In this document: piece after piece, positions 1 through 6,604 of the stretch
How the letters are laid out: every line of letters begins with the position of its first letter
How positions within the stretch are numbered: position 1 is the first letter of the stretch
NCBI GenBank assembly: GCA_937860195.1
Contig: CALMBN010000093.1
Location: forward strand, 1 to 9,510
Direction of reading: 5' to 3'
From: an uncultured Novosphingobium sp.
Lineage (GTDB): Bacteria > Pseudomonadota > Alphaproteobacteria > Sphingomonadales > Sphingomonadaceae
DNA length: 9,510 nucleotides
The notes under the pieces: generated by a model
Seen by the model: the letters and a program-made list of their open reading frames with translations, nothing else
Database searches by the model: none
What the model was told of the DNA's origin: nothing
Made by a program: the position numbers and the translations under genes

Positions 1-240
1 GATGAAAGGCGCGTCGGCCAATTTGGCGAGGCGCCGGCTGATTTCGGTTTTGCCGCAGCCGGTCGGGCCGATCATCAATATGTTCTTGGGCGTCACCTCG
101 TCGCGCAGGTCCGCGCCGAGCCGTTGACGGCGCCAACGGTTGCGAAGTGCAACCGCAACCGCGCGTTTGGCGTCCGCCTGGCCGATGATGTGCTCGTCAA
201 GAGCGGCGACAATGGCTTTGGGAGTAAGCGACGCGCTCAA
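1..240 (-). CDS. hslU: HslU, ATPase subunit of HslVU protease (N-terminal part, cut by window edge)
   Basis: This is the AAA+ unfoldase that recognises, unfolds and threads substrates into the HslV peptidase in the cytoplasm. Only the first 80 codons are present. The reading frame shows the family opening [16 protein letters not shown] (residues 6-21), the ALRNRWRR stretch (31-38), [11 protein letters not shown] and the Walker A loop GPTGCGKT (58-65). Cys in place of Val inside Walker A is, from memory, usual in alphaproteobacterial HslU. The start is taken as TTG at 240-238: it forms a TTGA overlap with the hslV stop, a GGAG sits 8 nt upstream inside hslV, and there is no in-frame ATG or GTG before the conserved region. 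The overlap implies translational coupling, giving matched HslV and HslU amounts. The identity is very secure; the exact start codon is an inference. Confidence 0.95.
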   Translation of the reverse strand, partial: MSASLTPKAIVAALDEHIIGQADAKRAVAVALRNRWRRQRLGADLRDEVTPKNILMIGPTGCGKTEISRRLAKLADAPFI

Positions 241-806
241 GACACGCTCTCCATCGTTTCGACGGTCAGTTGGTCGTTTGTGTAAACGCAGATTTCAGCA
301 GCAATCTTCATCGCGTGCCGGGCAAGCGTCTCTGCATCGGCCTCATAGTCTACCAGCGCGCGCGCCGCCGACAGCGCATAATTCCCGCCGGAACCGATCG
401 CTGCGATACCGTCATTGGGCTCCAGCACATCGCCATTGCCGGTGAGGATCAGCGTCACTTCCTTGTCAGCAACGATCATCATCGCCTCCAGATTGCGCAG
501 ATATTTGTCGGTGCGCCAATCCTTGGCCAGTTCGACCGCCGCGCGCATCAGCTGACCGCGATGCTGCTCAAGTTTCTTCTCAAGACGCTCAAACAGAGTG
601 AAGGCATCGGCGGTGGCCCCGGCGAACCCGGCGATCACGCTGCCATCGCCCAGCCGCCGAACCTTCTTGGCGTTGGGCTTCATCACGGTGTTGCCCATCG
701 AAACCTGGCCATCGCCGGCGATGACGGTCTTGCCGCCCAGCTTGACGCCGATGATGGTGGTCCCGTGCCACTGGATCAAACCGTGGCTATCTGAAGAAGT
801 GCTCAT
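237..806 (-). CDS. hslV: HslV, peptidase subunit of HslVU protease
   Basis: HslV is the proteasome-beta-like threonine peptidase that forms the double hexameric chamber of the HslVU (ClpQY) heat-shock protease. The 189-residue product is of normal alphaproteobacterial length. A short propeptide (residues 1-15, ending HG) precedes the TTI motif, so Thr16 should be the catalytic N-terminal nucleophile after self-processing. The conserved [13 protein letters not shown] block follows at about residues 32-44, then [17 protein letters not shown] at about 60-76. Near the C terminus are the [13 protein letters not shown] and [11 protein letters not shown] blocks. The ATG at 806-804 has no clear Shine-Dalgarno; instead a hairpin ends 3 bases upstream of it. 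It is the first gene of hslVU, overlapping hslU, and lies 41 bp after bamE on the same strand, so it may share that transcript or have its own promoter. Family identity is very secure. Confidence 0.97.
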   Translation of the reverse strand: MSTSSDSHGLIQWHGTTIIGVKLGGKTVIAGDGQVSMGNTVMKPNAKKVRRLGDGSVIAGFAGATADAFTLFERLEKKLEQHRGQLMRAAVELAKDWRTDKYLRNLEAMMIVADKEVTLILTGNGDVLEPNDGIAAIGSGGNYALSAARALVDYEADAETLARHAMKIAAEICVYTNDQLTVETMESVS

Positions 807-809
807 GGC

Positions 810-830
810 CCGGATATATGTCTTATCCGG
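810..830 (-). promoter_or_regulatory. Perfect 7-bp stem-loop directly before hslV start
   Basis: CCGGATA and TATCCGG form a perfect 7-bp stem with a 7-base loop. In the transcript from the minus strand it ends 3 bases before the hslV ATG and covers the place where the ribosome binding site should be. There is no T-tract after it, so it does not look like an intrinsic terminator for bamE. It could tune translation or stability of the hslV mRNA; E. coli hslVU mRNA is known to carry a 5' UTR stem-loop that affects stability. The hairpin is seen directly; its role is inference. Confidence 0.45.
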
Positions 831-847
831 CAGGCTTCAACCTGACC

Positions 848-1312
848 CTAGTTCGGGCCCGCGCCGCCACCGCCCTGGCCACCTGCGCCAACCTGACCGA
901 TATTGCCGAACAGGTCTTCAAGGAAGGTCCGCTCCCGCCCAAGGGTCGGTGTCTTATCCCCATCGGGATTGATGTTCGCGACATTTTCCATGCCCGTGCG
1001 ATTCACGGCCACGACGTTGCCCTTGTCATCGAAACTGACCCGAACCATCAGCTGGTCCTTCGGCTTGGGACGACTGAAAGCGGACTGGCGGGTGTTGGTC
1101 GAGATATAGTACCAGTCCTTTTTGCCAAACTGGCTGATAAAGCTGGGCCGGCCGAGCATCCGCTCAACCGAAATCTGATTGTCGATCCCGGGCTGAACCG
1201 AATCGAGCAGAGCGTTGTCGACCAGGTAGCCGCGGTGGTCCTTGATCGAGGCACAGGCCGAAAGCGCCAGCGCAGCGGCGGTCAAAACCAGAAAACGTCC
1301 CTTACCCAGCAT
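848..1312 (-). CDS. bamE: BamE/SmpA/OmlA-family outer membrane assembly lipoprotein
   Basis: BamE is a lipoprotein of the BAM complex that inserts beta-barrel proteins into the outer membrane, acting on its periplasmic face. The 154-residue product starts MLGKGRFLVL and has a hydrophobic signal segment ending in the lipobox LSAC, with Cys20 as the lipidated residue. The mature part carries the SmpA/OmlA core: DNALLDSVQPGIDNQISVE, MLGRPSF, DWYYISTNTRQ (the family's typical 'W-Y-Y-I-S' strand) and VSFDDKGNVVAV. It ends in a glycine-rich tail of about 15 residues. I chose ATG 1312-1310 because it directly precedes the signal peptide; a GGAG lies about 10 nt upstream. An in-frame ATG at 1360 would add 16 non-signal-like residues. 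The gene is divergent from the CBP3-like gene and upstream of hslV. Family assignment is strong. Confidence 0.9.
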   Translation of the reverse strand: MLGKGRFLVLTAAALALSACASIKDHRGYLVDNALLDSVQPGIDNQISVERMLGRPSFISQFGKKDWYYISTNTRQSAFSRPKPKDQLMVRVSFDDKGNVVAVNRTGMENVANINPDGDKTPTLGRERTFLEDLFGNIGQVGAGGQGGGGAGPN

Positions 1313-1462
1313 CGTCAAATCGCTCCGTCCGGCGGCGCGCAGGATTGCCCGCATGTCCACCTTGATCTATCGCTCCGCCTTAGGCCGCCTTGGCCAGCCG
1401 CGCAATGGCGGGCGATGAGGGCCACGGCTTTAATGCCCGCTGAATGGAAGGATGCCGCGCCG
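1313..1462. promoter_or_regulatory. Divergent intergenic region between bamE and the bc1 chaperone gene
   Basis: These 150 bp separate two outward-facing genes and must hold the promoters for both. Visible are a GGAG about 10 nt before the bamE ATG and a GGAAGG about 11 nt before the chaperone ATG. I could not pick a convincing -35/-10 pair on either strand, nor a terminator or operator-like palindrome. The right part also stays open upstream of the chaperone, so the alternative start at 1435 (adding MPAEWKDAAP) cannot be excluded. Confidence 0.4.
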
Positions 1463-1981
1463 ATGTCCCTGCTGACCCGCCTGCTGGGCCGCCCCGATCC
1501 GGCGCAGGAACAAGTGCGGCCGCTGTGGCACCGCGTGGTGGAGATAGCGCGCGAACCGCAGTGGTATTCAAAAGGCGGAATCGCCGACACGGTGCCGGGG
1601 CGGTTCGATGCGATTGCGCTGGTCATGGCACTGGTGATGCTGCGGATGGAACGTGACGAAGCGCTCAGCGCACCCTCGGGACGACTGACCGAACTGTTCG
1701 TGGAGGACATGGACGGCCAGCTGCGCCAGACTGGGCTGGGCGATCTGGTGGTCGGCAAGCATGTCGGCAAGCTGATGGGCGCGCTGGGCGGGCGGATCGA
1801 TGCGTTTCGCGCCGGGCTGGCGCAGGCCGATGATGGGGTGTTGATGGCTGCGATCGAGCGCAACGTATCCTTTGGCGAGGCTGGAATGCCTGCTGCGATT
1901 GCCCGCGAGATGCGGGTATTGTCTGCGGCATTGGCGGATCTGACCGATGACGATCTGCTGGCCGGAAGGATCGTGCGATGA
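1463..1981 (+). CDS. Ubiquinol-cytochrome c chaperone family protein (CBP3-like)
   Basis: The 172-residue product belongs to the ubiquinol-cytochrome c chaperone family (Pfam Ubiq_cyt_C_chap). Its mitochondrial relative Cbp3/UQCC1 assists cytochrome b synthesis and assembly of the bc1 complex. Recognisable are MSLLTRLLGR at the start and the signature LWHRVVEIAREPQWY (about residues 23-37). The helical core FDAIALVMALVMLRM follows, then LFVEDMDGQLRQTGLGDLVVGKHVGKLMGALGGRIDAFR (shown here only by its ends: LFVEDMD and RIDAFR). The ATG at 1463 gives the usual family length; ATG at 1435 is an alternative. The stop overlaps the next gene by ATGA, so the two are probably co-translated. The bc1 role in bacteria is inferred from the mitochondrial family. 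Family assignment is strong. Confidence 0.88.
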   Translation: MSLLTRLLGRPDPAQEQVRPLWHRVVEIAREPQWYSKGGIADTVPGRFDAIALVMALVMLRMERDEALSAPSGRLTELFVEDMDGQLRQTGLGDLVVGKHVGKLMGALGGRIDAFRAGLAQADDGVLMAAIERNVSFGEAGMPAAIAREMRVLSAALADLTDDDLLAGRIVR

Positions 1982-2484
1982 GCGAGTTCACACGGATTTT
2001 CGATGCCGCCAGGCTGCCTGCCGGCGAGCAATTGCTGGAGGCTAATGAGACCGAGCGCGATGCACTGGCGCAGCGGTTCGGCTTGATCGCAGTAAAGGCC
2101 TTGAAAGCGCGGCTTACCCTCGTTCCCGATGGACCCACTGTTCGCGCGACCGGCCGACTCGAAGCGCAAGTGGTGCAAAGCTGTGCGGTATCCGGGGATG
2201 ACCTGCCTGCGAGGATAAATGAGCCGGTCGCACTTCATTTCGTCCCCGCCATCGCAGTGCTGGATGGCGAGGCCGAGCTGGAACTCGACGCAGCAGATCT
2301 CGACGAGATCGAAATGGACGGAACCCGCTTTGATCTGGGCGAGGCAGTGGCGCAAGGAATGGCACTCGCCATCGACCCCTACGCCGAGGGTCCAACCGCG
2401 AAGCAAGCGCGGCGCAAGGCCGGGTTGCTCGATGAAGGTGCGAGCGGTCCGTTCGCGGCGCTCAAGGGTCTGCTGAAGGACTAA
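1978..2484 (+). CDS. DUF177 / YceD-like protein
   Basis: This 168-residue protein belongs to DUF177 (PF02620), whose E. coli member YceD is annotated as a large-subunit rRNA accumulation protein; plant relatives are needed for 23S rRNA accumulation. Seen here are the central QSCAVSGDDLPARI segment, which keeps only one of the cysteines sometimes found in the family, and an acidic strand ELELDAADLDEIEMDG. The highly typical C-terminal block DLGEAVAQGMALAIDPYAEGP (about residues 119-139) follows, then a basic stretch and GPFAALKGLLKD, the usual family ending. It overlaps the chaperone gene by ATGA, and that chaperone-DUF177 pairing is common in alphaproteobacteria. In many relatives plsX or rpmF follows; here the next gene is convergent ssb, with only 3 bp between stop codons. 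Family sure; molecular role inferred. Confidence 0.9.
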   Translation: MSEFTRIFDAARLPAGEQLLEANETERDALAQRFGLIAVKALKARLTLVPDGPTVRATGRLEAQVVQSCAVSGDDLPARINEPVALHFVPAIAVLDGEAELELDAADLDEIEMDGTRFDLGEAVAQGMALAIDPYAEGPTAKQARRKAGLLDEGASGPFAALKGLLKD

Positions 2485-2487
2485 GAT

Positions 2488-3003
2488 TCAGAACGGGATG
2501 TCATCATCCAGATCGTCAGCGAACCCGCCGCTGGGTGCGCCGCCGCCCGAACGCTGGCCGCCGCCTGAACCGCCGCCGAAGTCACTGCCGCCGGAACGCT
2601 GACCGCCGCCATAGTTGCCGCCGCTGCCGCTCGACCCGCCGCCACCACCCGGTGCGCCATCGAGCATGGTCAGATTGCCTTGCATCCCACCCACGCTGAT
2701 TTCAGTCGAATAGCGGTCATTGCCCGAAGCATCCTGCCATTTGCGGGTGCGTAGCTGGCCTTCGATGTAAACCTTGCTGCCTTTTTTGAGGTAGCGTTCG
2801 GCAACCCCGACAAGGCCATCCGAATTGAGCACAACGGTGTGCCATTCGGTCCGCTCTTTCTTCTCGCCGGTGTTCTTGTCTTTCCAGTTTTCGGATGTGG
2901 CGATCCGCAGGTTGCAGATCTTGCCGCCGTTCTGGAATGACTTCACTTCGGGATCGGCCCCCAGATTGCCGACCAGAATGACCTTGTTGACGCTGCCTGC
3001 CAT
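2488..3003 (-). CDS. ssb: Single-stranded DNA-binding protein SSB
   Basis: SSB coats single-stranded DNA in replication, repair and recombination and recruits partner enzymes through its acidic tail. The 171-residue product begins [20 protein letters not shown], the classic OB-fold opening, and continues with [40 protein letters not shown] and YSTEISV, all standard. From about residue 118 a glycine/serine-rich linker follows, with GGGQRSGG occurring twice. The protein ends in the partner-binding tip DDDIPF. I chose ATG 3003-3001 over the ATG at 3036 because the family begins here and an AAAGGGA lies upstream at good spacing. It is convergent with the DUF177 gene and has the feoAB genes upstream on the same strand. 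Certain identification. Confidence 0.98.
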   Translation of the reverse strand: MAGSVNKVILVGNLGADPEVKSFQNGGKICNLRIATSENWKDKNTGEKKERTEWHTVVLNSDGLVGVAERYLKKGSKVYIEGQLRTRKWQDASGNDRYSTEISVGGMQGNLTMLDGAPGGGGGSSGSGGNYGGGQRSGGSDFGGGSGGGQRSGGGAPSGGFADDLDDDIPF

Positions 3004-3055
3004 CGAATCGAGTCCCTTTGAAGAATGGCCATGCAACTAGCCAATCAACCCGGGG

Positions 3056-3078
3056 AGAACCAGTGGCGAACCGGTTCT
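3056..3078. terminator. 8-bp stem-loop just after feoB (possible terminator)
   Basis: AGAACCAG and CCGGTTCT form an 8-bp stem with one mismatch-type G-T pair and a 7-base loop, 12 bp beyond the feoB stop and before ssb. On the plus strand it is followed by TTTT; in the feoB direction it is followed by CCCC, so it would be an imperfect intrinsic terminator for feoB. It may instead only insulate ssb from read-through. Structure seen by eye; function uncertain. Confidence 0.3.
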
Positions 3079-3089
3079 TTTCCGCAGGA

Positions 3090-4934
3090 TCAGCCCAGCC
3101 CCAGCCAGATCGCCGTCCAGTAGGTCAAGCCGGCAAAAATGTAAGCCAGCCCAAACAGGTATCCGAGCATGAACATCGGCCATTTCCAGCCATTGGTTTC
3201 GCGGCGGGTGACGGCGATGGTGCTCATGCATTGGGGCGCGAAGACGAACCAGACCAGAAATGCCAGCGCGGTCGGCAGCGACCAGTGGGCCTTGAGTTGA
3301 TCGCCCAGCTTCATCGCGGTCTGCGCATCGTCCTCGGCCGAAACCGCATAGGTCGTCGCCAGCGAGCTGACCGCCACCTCGCGCGCAGCCATCGCCGGGA
3401 TCAGCGCCAGTGCTATGTCGCGGTTGAAGCCGATCGGTTCGACCACCACCGCAAGGCCATTGGCGACATGCCCGGCGATCGAGGCATCGACCTGATCCTC
3501 ACCCGGTGCAGCGCGCGGAAAGTTGAGCAGCAGCCACAGCACCACAGTTACAGTCAGGATGATCGTTCCAGCCCGGCGCAGGAAAATCCGCACACGTTGA
3601 ATCAAGCCGATTGCCAGATCCTTGGCATTGGGCATCTGGTATTTGGGAAGTTCCATAATGAAACCGCTGGCCGCACCCTGAGTAACCGAGTTGCGCAGCA
3701 GCACGGCCACGATCATCGCTCCGACAATGCCCGAGACATAGAGTGCAAACAGCACCAGCCCCTGCAAGCCAATCCCCGCCCCGACGGTCCGATCAGGAAT
3801 GAAGGCGGCAATGATCATGGCATAGACCGGCAGGCGGGCCGAACAGGTCATCAGGGGGGAAATCAGGATCGTGGTCAGCCGATCACGCGGATCGGGGATT
3901 GATCGGGTCGCCATGATCCCAGGCACCGCGCAGGCGAAGCTGGACAGCAGCGGAATGAAGCTGCGCCCGGAAAGGCCCACCCGCGCCATCAACCGGTCCA
4001 TCAGGAACGCAGCCCTGGCCATATAGCCCGAGGCTTCGAGCGACAGGATGAAGAAAAACAGGATCAGGATCTGGGGCAGGAACACCAGCACCGAACCGAC
4101 ACCGGCGATGATTCCATCTGTAGCAAGATCGCGCGCCAGGCCGGACGGGAAAGTCAGGCGGACCCACGCCGCCAGGCTATCGACCAAAGCCTGCAAAGCA
4201 TCGGCAAACGGTGTCGCCCCGGCAAAAACCGCCTGAAACATCACGAACAGCAGCGCGAACAGGATCAGCGGGCCGATCCAGGGATGCAGCAGAACCCCGT
4301 CAAGCTTGGTATGCATCCGATGGCGGCTGGATTCGGAAAGAATCGCACCTTCGGCAATCGCGCGCGCGGTCAGGCGCCGTTCGGTCATCCCTGCATGGGG
4401 ATGGCGCGGCTCAACCTCGCGGCCTTCGGCGGCGGCAATGGCAGCCGCAAGTTCCGTGATCCCGCGGCGGCGCACGGCGACGGTGGAGATCACCGGGACA
4501 CCCAATGCTGCTTCCAGGGCGGCTGGATCAAGCACCAGCCCATCGCGCTCAGCCAGATCGAGCATGTTGAGCGCAACCACTGTCGGTCGGCCCAGTTCGA
4601 TCACCTCAAGCGCAAAGACCAGGTGCTGTTCCAGGTTGGATGCATCAAGGACGATCACCAAAACCTGGGGCGCGGGTTCACCATCGAATTCGCCCAGGAT
4701 GACTTTGCGGGTGACCTCTTCATCAGGACTGTTGGGGTGCAGACTGTAGCTGCCTGGAAGGTCGGTCAGCATGACCACTTCACCGCTTGGCAAAGTAAGC
4801 CGCCCCGCCTTGCGCTCGACAGTGACCCCGGGATAGTTTGCGATCTTCTGATGGGCACCGGTCAAGGCGTTGAACAGCGCGCTTTTGCCTGCGTTGGGAT
4901 TGCCGATCAATGCGGCACTGCGCAGTCTGCTCAT
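3090..4934 (-). CDS. feoB: Ferrous iron transporter FeoB
   Basis: FeoB is the inner-membrane Fe2+ permease with a cytoplasmic GTPase domain. The 614-residue product starts with that G domain: G1 GNPNAGKS (11-18), G2 region NYPGVTVE (33-40), G3 DLPG (58-61), G4 NMLD (123-126) and a G5-like segment near 150-160. A short helical GDI-like region follows, then a polytopic membrane part with the two Gate-type signatures FACAVPGIMATR and SPLMTCSARLPVYAM. Near the C terminus is the AMAAREVAVSSLATTYAV segment. The length is shorter than gammaproteobacterial FeoB (around 770) but, from memory, normal for compact alphaproteobacterial forms; nothing appears missing. It starts one base after the feoA stop, so feoA-feoB are co-translated. 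No feoC is present; ssb follows. Regulation by iron is suggested by the palindrome upstream of feoA. Very secure. Confidence 0.97.
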   Translation of the reverse strand: MSRLRSAALIGNPNAGKSALFNALTGAHQKIANYPGVTVERKAGRLTLPSGEVVMLTDLPGSYSLHPNSPDEEVTRKVILGEFDGEPAPQVLVIVLDASNLEQHLVFALEVIELGRPTVVALNMLDLAERDGLVLDPAALEAALGVPVISTVAVRRRGITELAAAIAAAEGREVEPRHPHAGMTERRLTARAIAEGAILSESSRHRMHTKLDGVLLHPWIGPLILFALLFVMFQAVFAGATPFADALQALVDSLAAWVRLTFPSGLARDLATDGIIAGVGSVLVFLPQILILFFFILSLEASGYMARAAFLMDRLMARVGLSGRSFIPLLSSFACAVPGIMATRSIPDPRDRLTTILISPLMTCSARLPVYAMIIAAFIPDRTVGAGIGLQGLVLFALYVSGIVGAMIVAVLLRNSVTQGAASGFIMELPKYQMPNAKDLAIGLIQRVRIFLRRAGTIILTVTVVLWLLLNFPRAAPGEDQVDASIAGHVANGLAVVVEPIGFNRDIALALIPAMAAREVAVSSLATTYAVSAEDDAQTAMKLGDQLKAHWSLPTALAFLVWFVFAPQCMSTIAVTRRETNGWKWPMFMLGYLFGLAYIFAGLTYWTAIWLGLG

Positions 4935-4935
4935 A

Positions 4936-5175
4936 TCAGGTGGTCTCCACCGTCATCGCCCTGGCATGCGCCCGGCGCAAGGCAACCGTCATCCGCCCGA
5001 CCTGCAAGGCAATCGGATCGCGTCCAGCGAACACACCGCGATGCGCCATTGTGACAAAGGCATCGGGCTCTATCCCAAGCGCCACAAGTCGTTGAGCCTC
5101 TTCAACCGCCAGCAACGACCAGTCGACCGCAACAATGCGGGCGCGGGTGCCGAGCGGAACCTGATCAAGTGTCAT
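4936..5175 (-). CDS. feoA: FeoA, SH3-like accessory protein of ferrous iron uptake
   Basis: FeoA is a small cytoplasmic beta-barrel (SH3-like) protein required with FeoB for Fe2+ uptake. The 79-residue product begins MTLDQVPLGTRARIVAVD, the usual FeoA opening. It continues with RLVALGIEPDAFVTMAHRG, equivalent to the 'L-x-x-L-G-(IL)-x-P-G' turn, and GRDPIALQVGRMTVALRR, equivalent to the 'DP-(IL)-x-(IL)-x-(IV)-x-G-x-x-(IL)-A-(IL)-R' strand. Length and motif order match the family. The start ATG 5175-5173 is the only possible one, since the frame upstream reaches a TAG at 5205-5203 with no alternative start codon. The ribosome binding site is weak (GGA about 7 nt upstream); a six-codon leader frame ends on this ATG as ATGA. 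The gene is followed by feoB after one base. Secure. Confidence 0.93.
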   Translation of the reverse strand: MTLDQVPLGTRARIVAVDWSLLAVEEAQRLVALGIEPDAFVTMAHRGVFAGRDPIALQVGRMTVALRRAHARAMTVETT

Positions 5176-5203
5176 GCCAAGTCCGCTGCCATAAGGTGAA
5201 CCC

Positions 5204-5224
5204 TATTGCAAGTCATTCGCAATA
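5204..5224. promoter_or_regulatory. Fur-box-like inverted repeat upstream of feoA
   Basis: A 21-bp imperfect palindrome centred at 5214 has half-sites TATTGCAAGT and TATTGCGAAT (second read on the minus strand), matching at 8 of 10 positions. It lies 29 bp before the feoA ATG, in the 65-bp gap after coq9. A TTGACC hexamer at 5239-5234 (minus strand) could be a -35, placing the palindrome over the -10 region, though no good -10 is visible. Size, symmetry, AT-rich ends and position fit a binding site for a Fur-family iron regulator; this is inference. Confidence 0.5.
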
Positions 5225-5240
5225 ATTGGTCCGGGTCAAA

Positions 5241-5894
5241 TCAACGCGCAGGATAGCGGAGCCGCCCCAGCAATCGCGCTGGGCTAAAGTGTTCATCACG
5301 GGGCTTGAACAGGCGGGCCTTTGCCTTTTCAAACGTCATGATTCCCTCGATCCGGCGGTCAAGAAAGGCCTTCGTCTCGGCATGTCCCTCGCTGGTGTCG
5401 TTCACATAGACCGCCAGTGTTGCGGCATAGATCGATCCAAGCGTAAGTCGCTTGGTGTAGTGGTTGTAGTCGGTCGCGGTATCGCCCGCGAGCCGCCACA
5501 TCGCATCAGCACTGGCCCATCCGAGCGCGAGAGTGCGCGGGGCATTTTGCGGCATCGCCATGATCGACAAAGCGCGGCGCAGCGCCTCCTTCTGACTGGC
5601 AATGGCATCGAGCCGGAACTGGACCAAAGTGCGTATCCGCTCACGAATTTTCAGCTTGGCGATCTGTTCGGCTGGCAGTGCCGCCGCCATCGCCGCATCG
5701 ACCGAGCGGATCCAGGCCTCGATCATCGTCATCGCCCCGCCCGAAAAGGCGAAAGCGGCGGCATCGGAATCAATCCCCGCCGCGGCCGCTGCATCGCGAA
5801 CCGCCGCCTCGCTCCAGCCATCGAAGGCCGCTGCATCAGCCAAGGCCGGGGCGAGCTTCAGGCGCAGCTCATCGAGGCTTGTGGGTTCGGCCAA
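5241..5894 (-). CDS. coq9: COQ9-family ubiquinone biosynthesis protein
   Basis: COQ9 is a lipid-binding protein, with a TetR-like fold in the human member, that presents intermediates to the ubiquinone-ring hydroxylase COQ7. The 217-residue product shows an N-terminal helical region with AVRDAAAAAGIDSDAAAFAF and an MTMIEAWIRSVD segment. The hallmark C-terminal blocks follow: ASADAMWRLAGDTATDYNHY, TKRLTLGSIYAATLAVYVND and FLDRRIEGIMTFEKAKA. These last blocks are near-diagnostic. The start is TTG at 5894-5892, two bases after the ankyrin gene's stop; the next in-frame Met is at residue 55, well inside the domain, so TTG is the best choice. It is probably co-transcribed with the ankyrin gene upstream. 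A role in ubiquinone fits the nearby bc1 chaperone and SCO genes. Family assignment strong; start codon moderately sure. Confidence 0.9.
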   Translation of the reverse strand: MAEPTSLDELRLKLAPALADAAAFDGWSEAAVRDAAAAAGIDSDAAAFAFSGGAMTMIEAWIRSVDAAMAAALPAEQIAKLKIRERIRTLVQFRLDAIASQKEALRRALSIMAMPQNAPRTLALGWASADAMWRLAGDTATDYNHYTKRLTLGSIYAATLAVYVNDTSEGHAETKAFLDRRIEGIMTFEKAKARLFKPRDEHFSPARLLGRLRYPAR

Positions 5895-5896
5895 GG

Positions 5897-6520
5897 TCAG
5901 AGCTTGGGTCCGTAGCTCTGCCCTTGCCCGGCTTTGGACCTGGGCTTGGCGTCGCTGGCAATCGTGCTGAGGATCGCCGAATGTCCGCCAAGTTTCGCAT
6001 AGTCACGGGCAGAGCGGCCCGAATTATCGGCCCGGTCGGGATCGGCCCCGGCCTGCAATAGCAGCCGGATCAACGGCAAGTTGCGGTTATGGACTGCGGT
6101 GATCAGCGGGGTTTCACCCGAATTGTTGCTTTCATCGACCCGCGCGCCGCTCTTGATCAGCAGCTCCGCCCCTTCAACGAAATTGAGATTGCAGGCGATC
6201 ACCAGCGGGGTCACACCGCGCGTGTCGCGGTTGTTCACGTTCGCCCCTTTGGCAATCAGGAATTGCATCCAGGTCAGATCGCGCCGCTGGGTGACAAGAT
6301 GCAACGCCGATTCACCGCTGGTCAGATCGCGGGTGTTGATCAGGTTCGGGCTGCCCTTGTCGAGCATCTCGGTTACGGTCTCGCCTTCCTTTTTCTTGAC
6401 CGCTTCAAGAAACTTGTAGCTGTCTGAAAACTGGGCAGCGGCGGGCGCCGACAGCAACGCCAGCGCGGCACCAGGAACCCCAAACGACAAGGCGAGTGAA
6501 AGCATGCGGACTTTAGGCAC
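5897..6520 (-). CDS. Exported ankyrin-repeat protein
   Basis: The 207-residue product begins with a Sec-type signal peptide: basic PKVR, a hydrophobic stretch to about residue 24, then APAAA before QFSD, so cleavage is likely near residue 29. Three good ankyrin repeats follow: about 68-99 (ESALHLV...GANVNNRD), 102-133 (VTPLVIA...GARVDESN) and 135-166 (ETPLITAVHNRNLPLIRLLL, then GADPDRAD). There is a degenerate repeat before them and a capping half-repeat (RSARDYAKLGG). The tail is short, basic and glutamine-rich. Such proteins bind partners rather than catalyse; the partner is unknown. The GTG start at 6520-6518 is chosen because a perfect AGGAGG lies 10 nt upstream; ATG at 6505 is 25 nt from it. 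The gene is divergent from the SCO gene and two bases before coq9. Domain call is strong; function unknown. Confidence 0.88.
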   Translation of the reverse strand: MPKVRMLSLALSFGVPGAALALLSAPAAAQFSDSYKFLEAVKKKEGETVTEMLDKGSPNLINTRDLTSGESALHLVTQRRDLTWMQFLIAKGANVNNRDTRGVTPLVIACNLNFVEGAELLIKSGARVDESNNSGETPLITAVHNRNLPLIRLLLQAGADPDRADNSGRSARDYAKLGGHSAILSTIASDAKPRSKAGQGQSYGPKL

Positions 6521-6604
6521 GGAAAGCGATCCTCCTGTTGCGACGGCGCGGGCAGAATCAGCCTGCGTCCCAATCGCTCCTTGCGCCGCGTGGTTTAGCA
6601 GAGC
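6521..6604. promoter_or_regulatory. Divergent promoter region between ankyrin gene and SCO gene
   Basis: This 84-bp gap must contain the start signals for both outward-facing genes. A strong AGGAGG Shine-Dalgarno for the ankyrin gene is visible at 6536-6531 on the minus strand. The SCO gene has no clear Shine-Dalgarno. I could not identify convincing -35/-10 elements for either direction. Confidence 0.35.

Noticed and set aside
1315..2406. A 363-codon minus-strand open frame opposite the bc1 chaperone and DUF177 genes
   Set aside because: Both plus-strand genes carry recognisable family signatures, and the antisense translation is low-complexity with no motif.
2520..2650. Repeated CCGCC-type sequence that could look like a DNA repeat array
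   Set aside because: It is the coding sequence of the glycine-rich linker of SSB (codons GGC/GGT on the minus strand); repetition is a protein-level effect.
3004..3055. Possible ssb promoter (TTGATT with TTCTTC 17 bp later on the minus strand)
   Set aside because: The -10 hexamer does not resemble TATAAT and no LexA/SOS-type box is visible, so I do not call it.
3018..3902. A 294-codon plus-strand open frame opposite feoB
   Set aside because: It is antisense to the conserved C-terminal half of FeoB and its translation is rich in Gln, His and Arg without any domain.
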